DNA of 64,000 bases from JAMXLO01 sp963776505 (lineage in GTDB: Bacteria > Pseudomonadota > Alphaproteobacteria > Acetobacterales > Acetobacteraceae), in the NCBI GenBank assembly GCA_963776505.1, contig CAVZNH010000051.1:1-64000 (forward strand), read 5' to 3'. Under the pieces are notes generated by a model. The model was given only the letters and a program-made list of their open reading frames with translations. It was not told where the DNA came from and did no database searches. Numbering within the stretch: the stretch's first letter is position 1; every line of letters begins with the position of its first letter. The position numbers and the translations under genes are program-made. Positions 9,682 to 17,871 of the stretch are shown here, one piece after another.

Positions 9682-9691
9682 TGTCTAGACA
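9682..9691. promoter_or_regulatory. Candidate PhnF operator (TGTCTAGACA palindrome) between phnG and phnF
   Basis: A perfect 10-bp palindrome sits in the 78-bp gap between the divergent phnG and phnF starts, next to a second palindrome GCTAGC. HutC-type GntR regulators such as PhnF bind short palindromes of this kind (a TAGAC core is known for mycobacterial PhnF). One site could control both directions. Binding is inferred. Confidence 0.55.
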
Positions 9692-9735
9692 GCTAGCCTG
9701 ACATCGCGCTATCGTCAAGCCAGGAGTTGCATGAA

Positions 9736-10494
9736 ATGCGCGTCGGCACGGATGACAATCCAATGACGTTGGAGCCAGTGCTGCGCCAGGACGGCGTGGC
9801 GCTATGGCGGCAGATCGCGAACCGGCTTCAGCACGACATCGGCGCCGGCACTTATCCGCCGGGCGGCCGCCTGCCGACCGAGGCGGAGCTGTCGCAGCAG
9901 TTCCGCGTCAACCGCCACACGGTGCGCCGCGCGCTCGAGGAGCTTTCGCGTGGCGGGCTGGTTCGCGTGGAGCAGGGCCGCGGGTCGTTCGTTGCCGAGG
10001 ACGTGCTGGAATACGCAGTCGAGGCGCGCACGCGCTTCTCCGAGTGGATCCGCCGGCACAACATGGAGCCGTCCGGACGCCTGTTGCAGCTCAAGGAAAC
10101 CGCAGCCAATTCGCATGTCGCCGCGGCCCTGGGCATTCGGGCCGGCAGCCGCGTCGTGTTGCTGGAACGGCTCGGGTTTGCCGATGACAGACCGGTGAGC
10201 CTGTCGCAGCACCACTTCCCGACGGCGCGGCTCCGCGGCGTGCTCGATGCCTTGCGTGCCGCGCCCACGATCACCGAAGCCTTGAAGGCGGTTGGCGTCA
10301 CGGACTATCTGCGGCAGCTTACCCGCGTCTCCGCGCGGTTGCCGAACGCGGAGGAGGCGGAACTGCTGCGCATGCCCCGCAACCGGCCATTGCTGGTCAC
10401 TGAGAACGTCAATGTCGATCGGACCGGCATGGTGGTGGAATTCGGCCTGTCGCGCTATCCAACGCCACGCGTGCAGATCGTCTTTGAACCGTAA
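9736..10494 (+). CDS. phnF: GntR/HutC-family regulator PhnF
   Basis: Transcription regulator of phosphonate genes. An N-terminal winged helix carries GGRLPTEAELSQQFRVNRHT and VRRALEELSRGGLVRVEQGR, and a C-terminal UTRA ligand domain includes VVLLERLGFADDRPVSLSQ and HHFPTARL. The hydrophobic C terminus VVEFGLSRYPTPRVQIVFEP fits the family. ATG 9736 is preferred because CAGGAG ends 9 bases before it; TTG 9727 and ATG 9763 are alternatives. It is followed after 11 bases by a second phnM-like gene, so the two form one transcript divergent from phnG. Confidence 0.88.
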   Translation: MRVGTDDNPMTLEPVLRQDGVALWRQIANRLQHDIGAGTYPPGGRLPTEAELSQQFRVNRHTVRRALEELSRGGLVRVEQGRGSFVAEDVLEYAVEARTRFSEWIRRHNMEPSGRLLQLKETAANSHVAAALGIRAGSRVVLLERLGFADDRPVSLSQHHFPTARLRGVLDALRAAPTITEALKAVGVTDYLRQLTRVSARLPNAEEAELLRMPRNRPLLVTENVNVDRTGMVVEFGLSRYPTPRVQIVFEP

Positions 10495-10505
10495 GAGCGA
10501 GATCG

Positions 10506-11663
10506 ATGGACAGGCTGCGGATCACGGGAGGGCAGGTACTGCTGGGCTCGGATGGCGAGCAGGCAGTGGACCTGACGCTGGAGGATGGGCGCATCGCGGG
10601 CATCGACCGCGACGGAAGCGGAGCGGAACTGGATGCCCGCGGTCTGCTGGTGCTGCCCGGTATCGTCGACATCCATGGCGATGCGTTCGAGCGTCAGTTG
10701 CAGCCGCGACCCGGCGTCGGCTTCGCTGCCGATATCGCGCTGCACGAGACGGAAACGCAGCTGCTGGCGAACGGTATCACCACCGCGTTCCACGGTGTGA
10801 CGCTGTCGTGGGAACCGGGCCTGCGCAGTCTCGCTGCATGGCAGGCGTTGCTCGATGCATTGGAGGCAGGGCGCTGGACCTGCGACATGCGTGTGCATCT
10901 CCGCTGGGAGGCGTACAACCTCGATGCGCTCGACATCGCGTTGTCCGACATCGCCGCGGGACGCGTGCATCTGTTGGCCTTCAACGACCACACGCCATCG
11001 ATCCTGAGGCATGTCCAGAATCCGGTGGTGGGCGCGAAATACAGCGATCGTTCCGGCGTGAAGTTCGATGATTTCCGAGCGCTCGCCGAACAGGTCGGCG
11101 CCCGAGCGCCTGCCGTTCCCGCCGCATTGGAACGGCTTGCCGCGGCGGCACGCGAGGCCGGACTGCCGATGGCAAGCCACGATGATGCGATGATCAGCAC
11201 GCGTCAGGCGTTTCGCGTGCAAGGCGCGCGCATCTGCGACTTCCCAATGGCCGAGGAAGTTGCGCAGGAGGCCAACGCCGCGGGTGACTGGGTGGTGATG
11301 GGCTGCCCGAATGTGGTGCGCGGCGGATCGCATCTCGGTTGGGCATCTGCCGCAAGGATGGCCGAAGCAGGCATTTGCAGCGTGCTGTCGTCGGACTATT
11401 TCTATCCAGCCATGTTGCGTGCGGCCATCGTGCTGGCCGGTCGGGGTGTGCTCGACCTGCCGCGCGCGTGGGGATTGATCTCGACCAATCCGGCCGCTGC
11501 GGCGGGGCTTGCCGATCGTGGTGCAATCGCGGAAGGACTGCGTGCCGACGTGGTGCTGGTTGATCCCGCGGTGCCGCGCGTCGTCGCGACCATTGCTGGC
11601 GGCCGGATCGCCTATGTGACCGCCGAGGGTGCCGCGAGACTTTCGTTGGCAACGTCGCACTGA
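10506..11663 (+). CDS. Second PhnM-family diphosphatase/amidohydrolase
   Basis: A full-length (385 aa) PhnM-type protein, clearly distinct from the one at 3929-5062: the metal motif is GIVDIHGDAFERQLQPRPGV here against GIVDTHTDNLERQ there. Other shared signatures are LAFNDHTPSI, PMASHDDAMIST, GCPNVVRGGSHLGWASAA, SVLSSDYFYPAML and ADVVLVDP. It forms an operon with phnF and not with the lyase core. It may process a different phosphonate nucleotide or be a functional backup; the sequence does not decide. Confidence 0.85.
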   Translation: MDRLRITGGQVLLGSDGEQAVDLTLEDGRIAGIDRDGSGAELDARGLLVLPGIVDIHGDAFERQLQPRPGVGFAADIALHETETQLLANGITTAFHGVTLSWEPGLRSLAAWQALLDALEAGRWTCDMRVHLRWEAYNLDALDIALSDIAAGRVHLLAFNDHTPSILRHVQNPVVGAKYSDRSGVKFDDFRALAEQVGARAPAVPAALERLAAAAREAGLPMASHDDAMISTRQAFRVQGARICDFPMAEEVAQEANAAGDWVVMGCPNVVRGGSHLGWASAARMAEAGICSVLSSDYFYPAMLRAAIVLAGRGVLDLPRAWGLISTNPAAAAGLADRGAIAEGLRADVVLVDPAVPRVVATIAGGRIAYVTAEGAARLSLATSH

Positions 11664-11689
11664 TGCTTCAGCGTATCGGTTGAGGCAGG

Positions 11690-12391
11690 TTACGTCGCGG
11701 CTGGGTGGTTGAATACAACCTGGCGCATCCAATCCGGCATCGTCGAAGCTGACATGCGTTCAGCAACCGGCACTGCGACTTCGAATCGGCCCAGGAAAGG
11801 CAGCACCGCCGGAAGCGTGTGCAGCCTCAGCATCGCGCCACCTGTTGGTTGCCACCGCGTTGGGGCGATCGCGAGGCAGATCGCGGTCTCGGCGTGCTGG
11901 ATCGCCAGCTTGGTGGGACGGCCCGGTACGCGGATCACGGCGAGCGTTTCCGGCTCGAGGGCGCGCAGTCTGATCTTGCCATTGCGCGCCGACGAGGCCA
12001 CGAAGTCGCTGTCCACGCTTGGCGATGCGACGCGAAACCACCACCGGCCCGCGCATTCTTCGGCCTGCACCAGAGGGCGCGTGACACGCAATCGCGCCCG
12101 GCTTCGGTTCTTCCCATTCGCATAGTTGCCCAGGCGCCGAACTGCGGTCGCACGAGCTCGGTCGGGCTCGCCCTTGACGCGGGTCTCGAGTGACCAGCAG
12201 GCGTGCGTCTGGTGGATCTCCACCGGTCCGTGATGTTCGACGATCAACTCGTCGGTGGGGTCATTGGAACGAAACGGCAGCCAGTTCGGGTTCAACAGCC
12301 GCGTCGCCTTCTCGCTGATCCGGGCGATCAGATCGCCGACGGGTCTTCGGGGTCCGCGGCTGAGGGTGCTCACGGCGTGCGTCGCTGACAT
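11690..12391 (-). CDS. SOUL-like heme-binding family protein (putative)
   Basis: A 233-aa protein. Its middle, AVRRLGNYANGKNRSRARLR followed by VTRPLVQ and GRWWFRVASPS, follows the SOUL/HBP layout (F/V-x-x-L-x-x-Y-I-x-G-N, then a TxPV-like strand and a G-R-W-x-V strand), and a later EPETLAVIRVPGRPT matches the P-E-P-x-V-x-V-x-x-x-P segment. No signal peptide is evident. Heme binding is inferred from the family only. It converges with the second phnM gene, 27 bases from its stop. Confidence 0.55.
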   Translation of the reverse strand: MSATHAVSTLSRGPRRPVGDLIARISEKATRLLNPNWLPFRSNDPTDELIVEHHGPVEIHQTHACWSLETRVKGEPDRARATAVRRLGNYANGKNRSRARLRVTRPLVQAEECAGRWWFRVASPSVDSDFVASSARNGKIRLRALEPETLAVIRVPGRPTKLAIQHAETAICLAIAPTRWQPTGGAMLRLHTLPAVLPFLGRFEVAVPVAERMSASTMPDWMRQVVFNHPAAT

Positions 12392-12689
12392 ATTGTTATA
12401 CCGCGTGGTGTGCGCCTTAAATGAGAAACGAGAAACCAGTCGCTCATGCCGTCAAAGATGCGCCGGCGCGCATATAAATTCGATGGTGCTTCGGGGGCTG
12501 GAGAATAGTTGCCCTGCCTCTCAGCGCGGTTGGTGGTGGACCGATCGTGGCTATATGCACCCTATATATGGCGGCAGCCGCGGCGCCATGGATTTTATAC
12601 TGACGGCCTCATTATGTACACGCCGCAGCGTATCGGGCAGGCACGCTTCGCGTGGAACCTGCACCCTTGCATGGAGTGTGGCGTGGAAA
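12392..12689. other. Non-coding stretch upstream of the small membrane ORF
   Basis: I see no convincing gene here. The open frames lack ribosome sites and family features. The stretch holds an A/T-rich TATATG / TATATATG pair near 12550-12570, unusual in this G+C-rich window, which could be promoter sequence for the small ORF at 12690. Confidence 0.4.
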
Positions 12690-12851
12690 ATGTCGAGACT
12701 GCACTTCGGTAAGGTAGACGAGCCTGTCCAGGATTCCGTCACGCAGTACTCTCCAGGAGATTTTCTGAGGCATTTCGGGACGGTTATTGCGACCTGTTTG
12801 GGACTGGCGCTGATTGCCCACATCCTTGTGACGTTCGTGGGGCAATACTGA
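12690..12851 (+). CDS. Small single-pass membrane protein, unknown function (53 aa)
   Basis: Starts MSRLHFGKVDEPVQDS. A soluble N-terminal half is followed by one hydrophobic segment, TVIATCLGLALIAHILVTFV, and a very short tail ending GQY. The ribosome site is weak. I do not recognise a family. Its stop codon lies inside the hairpin at 12848-12881, which supports a real gene end. It may be a separate gene or the front of the kdp region 245 bases downstream. Confidence 0.4.
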   Translation: MSRLHFGKVDEPVQDSVTQYSPGDFLRHFGTVIATCLGLALIAHILVTFVGQY

Positions 12852-12881
12852 GTCGCGACAAAGTAACCGGCCGCGACTCAG
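12848..12881 (+). terminator. Hairpin at the end of the small membrane ORF
   Basis: CTGAGTCGCG (12848-12857) pairs perfectly with CGCGACTCAG (12872-12881) around a 14-base loop. It overlaps the TGA of the preceding ORF. No T tract follows, so termination is only probable. Confidence 0.4.
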
Positions 12882-12886
12882 GCTGA

Positions 12887-12900
12887 TTGATCTGGATCAA
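12887..12900. promoter_or_regulatory. FNR/FixK-type box TTGATCTGGATCAA
   Basis: A perfect TTGAT-N4-ATCAA palindrome, the consensus for FNR, Anr and FixK regulators of oxygen-limited growth. If an activator sits at -41.5, the transcript would start near 12935 and run into the kdp genes (first ORF at 13097). The window contains no FNR gene. Confidence 0.55.
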
Positions 12901-13096
12901 TGCGCGACATTCACTGGCTGTTATCGGCTGCACTCATGATGTTCGCGCTCTGAGCAATGCTCTGATCTATATATGGAATTTATATGCCGAGCCGGCCTAC
13001 ATGCCATCGATTCTATACGAGATCGGGCCTAGCTGTTGTGCAACGCAACATGCCAGCCGCATGCGGCGGGGTCGTTGCTGACCGGGGAAAATCACC

Positions 13097-13180
13097 ATGC
13101 TCGATGTCATCTACATCTTGATAGGCGCCGCCTTCCTGGGCGGCTGTGTCCTGTACGCCATCGCTTGCGACCACCTGTGA
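13097..13180 (+). CDS. Kdp-operon small hydrophobic leader protein (27 aa)
   Basis: The protein MLDVIYILIGAAFLGGCVLY, then AIACDHL, is one membrane segment ending in an aromatic-poor polar tail with Cys-Asp. Very small proteins of this pattern commonly precede kdpF in proteobacterial kdp operons (family recollection). It lies ten bases before kdpF with GGGGAAAA upstream as a weak ribosome site. Confidence 0.6.
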   Translation: MLDVIYILIGAAFLGGCVLYAIACDHL

Positions 13181-13190
13181 GGCCTTTGCC

Positions 13191-13280
13191 ATGACCCTCG
13201 ACTATGTGCTGGGCGCGATCGTGACGATCGGCCTGCTGGTTTATCTCGTCTACGCCCTGATCCGCCCGGAAAAGTTCTGA
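13191..13280 (+). CDS. kdpF: KdpF, small subunit of the potassium-transporting ATPase
   Basis: The 29-aa protein starts MTLDYVLGAIVTIGLLVYLV and ends with the typical YALIRPEKF. KdpF is a single membrane helix that stabilises the KdpABC complex. It begins ten bases after the leader ORF and is followed 25 bases later by kdpA. Confidence 0.9.
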   Translation: MTLDYVLGAIVTIGLLVYLVYALIRPEKF

Positions 13281-13305
13281 GCAGGATCGCGAGGAGTAAC
13301 GCGTC

Positions 13306-15046
13306 ATGACGTTCAATGGTTGGTTGCAGATCGCGATCTATGCCGTCCTGGTGATCCTCATCACCAAGCCGTTCGGCGGCTACATGACGCGCGTGTTCAA
13401 CGGCGAACGCACGCCGCTGCGTCTGGTGCTGCACCCGATCGAGGTGGGCATCTACAAGCTGTGCGGCGTCCGCGAGGATGAGGAGCAGCACTGGATCAGC
13501 TATGCCGTGGCGATGCTGGCGTTCAGCTTCGCCGGCTTCGTGATCATGTACGCGATCCAGCGGCTACAGAACATGCTGCCGTTCAATCCCGCGGGGCAGG
13601 ACGCGGTGTCGCCCGACCTCGCGTTCAATACCTCGGTCAGCTTCCTGACCAACACCAACTGGCAGTCGTACGTGCCTGAGACGACGATGAGCTATCTCAC
13701 CCAGATGTGGGCGCTCACGGTGCACAACTTCGTCTCGGCCGCCACCGGCATCGTGCTCGCTATCGTGCTGATCCGCGGCTTCGCGCGGCGTTCTGCACGC
13801 ACGCTTGGCAACTTCTGGGTCGATCTGACCCGTTGTGTGCTGTACATTCTTCTGCCTATCTCGATCGTCGTCGGGCTGGTGTTCATCGCCCTCGGCATGC
13901 CCGAGAACCTCAATGCCTATACCGACGCAGCCACACTCGAGGGCGCCAAGCAGATCATTGCGCAAGGTCCCGTGGCTTCGCAGGAAGTCATCAAGATGAT
14001 GGGCACCAACGGCGGCGGGTTCATGAATGCGAACTCGGCGCATCCGTTCGAGAATCCGAGTGCGCTGACCAACCTCATCCAGATGCTGCTGATCTTCTCG
14101 ATCGGTGCGGGACTGACCAACGTATTTGGCCGCATGGTCGGCAGCCAGCGTCAGGGTTGGGCGGTGTTCGCGATCATGGGCGTTCTGTTCCTCGTTGGCG
14201 TGGTCACCTGCTATTCGGCGGAGTTCCGCCGGCAACCCGGCCTTCGCCGCTTTCCAGGTGGACCAGGCGCCGAGTGCGCTGCAGGCCGGTGGTAACATGG
14301 AAGGCAAGGAGGTTCGCTTCGGCCTCGCCAACTCGGCGCTGTTCACCACCGTCACCACCGACGCGTCGTGCGGCGCAGTAAACAACATGCATGACAGCCT
14401 GCTGCCGATCGCCGGCATGGTTCCGATGGTAAACATCATGCTGGGCGAGATCATCTTCGGCGGCGTCGGCTCCGGCCTCTACGGCATGCTGCTGTTCGTC
14501 ATAATCGCAATGTTCGTTGCCGGGTTGATGGTTGGCCGCACGCCGGAATACCTCGGCAAGAAGCTGGAGGCGAAAGAGGTCAAGATGGCCATGCTCGCCA
14601 TCCTGATCCTGCCATTGTCGATCCTTGGCTTCACGGCATTGGCTGTGGTGCTGCCGGTCGGCACCGGCGCGATGGCGAATGCCGGCCCGCACGGTTTCAG
14701 CGAGGCGCTGTACGCCTACACCTCCGCCACCGGCAACAACGGCAGCGCGTTCGCCGGCATATCCGCCAACGTGCCGTTCTGGAACGACACGCTGGGGCTG
14801 GCGATGTTCATCGGCCGCTTCCTGATGATCATCCCTATGCTCGCGGTGGCCGGCTCATTGGTGCAGAAGAAGATCGTGCCGACCTCGGCCGGAACCTTCC
14901 CCACCGACAGCCCGCTGTTCGTCGGCCTGGTGGTTGGCGTCATCGCCATCACCGGCGGTCTGATCTACTTCCCGGCGGTTTCACTTGGCCCCGTCGTCGA
15001 GAACTTCGCGATGCACGCCGGCACCCTCTTTGACACAGGCAGCTAA
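13306..15046 (+). CDS. kdpA: Potassium-transporting ATPase subunit KdpA (one apparent frameshift)
   Basis: The potassium-binding, channel-like subunit of Kdp. Selectivity-loop motifs SFLTNTNWQSY, MGTNGGGFMNANSAHPFENP and, in the second half, TSATGNNGSAFAGI are present, with about ten hydrophobic segments. The frame changes at about 14225 (gagttccgcc). Removing one T gives YSAESAGNPAFAAF and then GGNMEGKEVRFG, as in normal KdpA. Joined length is about 579 aa. An ATG at 15050 for kdpB follows the stop directly. Confidence 0.9.
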
Positions 15047-15049
15047 TCC

Positions 15050-17159
15050 ATGGAAATTCGCAACAAGATGCGCGAGTCCCAGTCCACCATCCTGGACCCC
15101 GCGATCCTTCTGCCCGCGATCGGACAGTCGTTCGTCAAGCTCAACCCGCGCCTGATGATCAAGAACCCGGTGATGTTCGTGGTCGAGATCGTTGCCGTGC
15201 TCACCACGGTGATCTTCCTGCGCGACCTTGGGACGGGTGGCGCACATCTCGGCTTCACCTTCCAGATCATACTCTGGCTGTGGGTGACCGTGCTGTTCGC
15301 CAACTTCGCCGAGGCCGTGGCTGAAGGCCGCGGCAAGGCGCAGGCGGCGACCTTGCGCAAGGCACGCACCGAGACCGCCGCCAAGCGGCTCGCGACGCTG
15401 AACGCCACGAACTGGCAGGTCGTGGCCGCGCCCGAACTGAAGCAGGGCGACATCGTGCTGGTCGAGGCCGGCGATCTGATCCCCAGCGATGGCGACGTGA
15501 TCGAAGGCATCGCGTCAGTCGATGAGTTGGCGATCACCGGTGAGTCCGCACCGGTCATCCGCGAGAGCGGCGGCGACCGTTCCGCCGTGACCGGTGGCAC
15601 GCGCGTGCTGTCCGACTGGATCAAGGTGCGCATCACCGCCACTCAGGGCTCCACCTTCCTCGATCGCATGATCGCTCTGGTGGAAGGCGCCGAGCGACAG
15701 AAGACGCCGAACGAGATCGCGCTGAACATCCTGCTCGCCGGTCTGACGATCATCTTCGTCATCGCGGTCGCGACCATCCCGAGCTTTGCCACCTACGCCG
15801 GTGGCACGGTGTCGGTGGTGATCCTGGTCGCACTGTTCGTGGCGCTGATCCCCACCACGATCGGCGCGCTGCTGTCGGCGATCGGCATCGCCGGCATGGA
15901 CCGGCTGGTGCGCTTCAATGTGCTGGCGATGTCGGGGCGCGCAGTGGAGGCCGCCGGCGACGTCGATACTCTGCTGCTCGACAAGACCGGCACCATCACG
16001 CTTGGCAATCGCCAGGCGACCGATTTCCTGCCGCTGGCCGGCGTGACGCAGCAAGAACTGGCCGATGCCGCGCAGTTCGCCTCGCTGTCGGACGAGACGC
16101 CGGAAGGCCGTTCAATCGTGGTGCTGGCGAAGGAGAAGTACAACATCCGCGGACGCGAGATGGCGCCGGTGGGTGCGCACTTCATTGCGTTCTCGGCGCA
16201 GACACGGTTGTCGGGTGTCGATCTCGACGGCTCCGCCATCCGCAAAGGTGCTGTCGATGCGGTGCTGGCCTTCGCCCGGCAAGTCGGCAACGGTGGCGGC
16301 AATGGCGGCGGTGTCGCGGTGCGTTCCACGGTGTCGGAAGCTGCGGTTCGCGAGCTCACCACGAAGTCGGAGGAGATTGCCAAGTCGGGCGGCACGCCAC
16401 TCGGAGTCTGCAAGGATGGCCGCCTGCTCGGCGTGATCCATCTGAAGGACATCATCAAGGGCGGCATTCAGGAGCGCTTCTCCGAGCTGCGCCGCATGGG
16501 CATCCGCACCGTGATGATCACCGGCGACAATCCGCTGACTGCTGCGGCGATCGCCGCCGAGTTCGGGCGTGGACGACTTCCTCGCGCAGGCGACACCGGA
16601 GGCCAAGCTAAAGCTGATCCGCGACGAGCAGGCGCAGGGCAAGCTGGTGGCGATGTGCGGCGACGGCACCAACGACGCGCCGGCGCTGGCTCAGGCCGAT
16701 GTCGGCGTGGCGATGAACACCGGCACCATGGCGGCCCGCGAGGCCGGCAACATGGTGGATCTCGACAGCGATCCGACCAAGCTCATCGAGATCGTCGAGA
16801 TCGGCAAACAGCTGCTGATGACCCGTGGCGCGCTGACCACGTTCAGCATCGCCAACGACGTGGCGAAGTACTTCGCCATGATCCCGGCGATGTTCATCGC
16901 GTTCTATCCGCAGCTCCAGGCGCTGAACGTGATGCGGCTGGGTAATCCAGAGAGCGCCATCCTGTCGGCGATCATCTTCAATGCGCTGATCATCGTGGCG
17001 CTGATCCCGCTCGCTTTGCGTGGTGTAGCGTATCGGCCGATCGGTGCCGCGGCGATCCTGCGCCGCAACCTGCTGCTCTACGGCGTTGGCGGCATCATCG
17101 TGCCGTTCGTCGGCATCAAGCTGATCGACATGCTTGTCACATCCATCGGCCTGGCCTGA
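15050..17159 (+). CDS. kdpB: Potassium-transporting P-type ATPase KdpB (one apparent frameshift)
   Basis: Catalytic P-type ATPase subunit. Motifs: TGESAPVIRE (TGES dephosphorylation loop), the phosphorylation site DKTGTITLGN, ITGDNPLTAAAIAAE, and past the shift CGDGTNDAPALAQADVGVAM. The frame changes at about 16563 (gagttcg); removing one T gives AAESGVDDFLAQATPEAKL. Joined length is about 702 aa, slightly longer than the E. coli protein. kdpC starts 14 bases after the stop, with GAGGAGG as ribosome site. Confidence 0.92.
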
Positions 17160-17173
17160 GGAGGGCCATTGCC

Positions 17174-17774
17174 ATGAAGCACATTCGCCCCGCTATCGTG
17201 ATGATCGTCGCCATGACGGTGATCACCGGAATTATCTACCCGTTGCTGATGACCGGCATCGCCCAGGCCGTGTTTCCCGTACCAGGCGAATGGCAGCCTG
17301 ATCGAGAAGGACGGCAAGGTGATCGGGTCCGCGTTGATCGGGCAGAACTTCACATCCGACAAGTATTTCCACGGCCGGCCGTCGGCGACGACGGAGCCTG
17401 ATCCGAAGGATCCGACGAAGACCGTGCCGACGCCGTATGCGGCGGACAACTCAGCCGGCTCGAACCTCGGACCGACTTCGAAGGCGCTGGTGGACCGGGT
17501 GAAGGGTGACGCGGAGACGCTGGCGAAGGAGAACCCCGGCACGCCGATCCCCTCCGATCTGGTCACCACGTCGGCCAGCGGGCTGGACCCCGACATCACA
17601 CCGGCCGGCGCGCTGTTCCAGGTGCCGCGTGTGGCCAAGGCACGCGGGCTGGCCGAGGACAAGGTGCGGCAGTTGGTGGAGGACCACGTCACCGGCCGCC
17701 TGCTGGGCATCATCGGCGAGCCGCATGTGAACGTGCTGAAGCTCAACCTCGCGCTGGACGCGATGAACGGGTAG
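17174..17774 (+). CDS. kdpC: Potassium-transporting ATPase subunit KdpC (one apparent frameshift)
   Basis: Single-span subunit that assembles KdpA and KdpB. The N-terminal membrane helix VMIVAMTVITGIIYPLLMTG is followed, after a frame change at 17279, by QANGSLIEKDGKVIGSALIG, then NFTSDKYFHGRPSA, ASGLDPDITPAGALFQVPRV and LNLALDAMNG. Removing the G at 17279 gives the usual VFPYQANGSL. Joined length is about 199 aa. Confidence 0.9.
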
Positions 17775-17836
17775 AGCACAAGGTGATCCGATGGGGAGGG
17801 GTTGGAGGGATGCCCAAATACACGCCCCCTCCCCAG

Positions 17837-17859
17837 CCCCCTCCCGCGAGGGGAGGGGG
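17837..17859 (+). repeat. CCCCCTCCC/GGGAGGGGG hairpin repeat before kdpD (copy 2)
   Basis: Arms 17837-17845 and 17851-17859 form a perfect 9-bp stem with loop GCGAG. The G/A arm and the GGAGGAG after it end just before the likely TTG start of kdpD and can act as its ribosome site. Confidence 0.8.
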
Positions 17860-17871
17860 AGGAGTGCGGGT

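Noticed and set aside
14220..16570. GANTC (CcrM-type) methylation sites as the cause of frame changes
   Set aside because: Two shifts look like GAGTC read as GAGTTC, but other GAGTC sites nearby (for example about 15075 and 15541) are intact and most shifts have no such motif.
17791..17871. Upstream extension of KdpD
   Set aside because: It again translates the repeat (PSPAPSREGRGR); normal KdpD similarity starts later.
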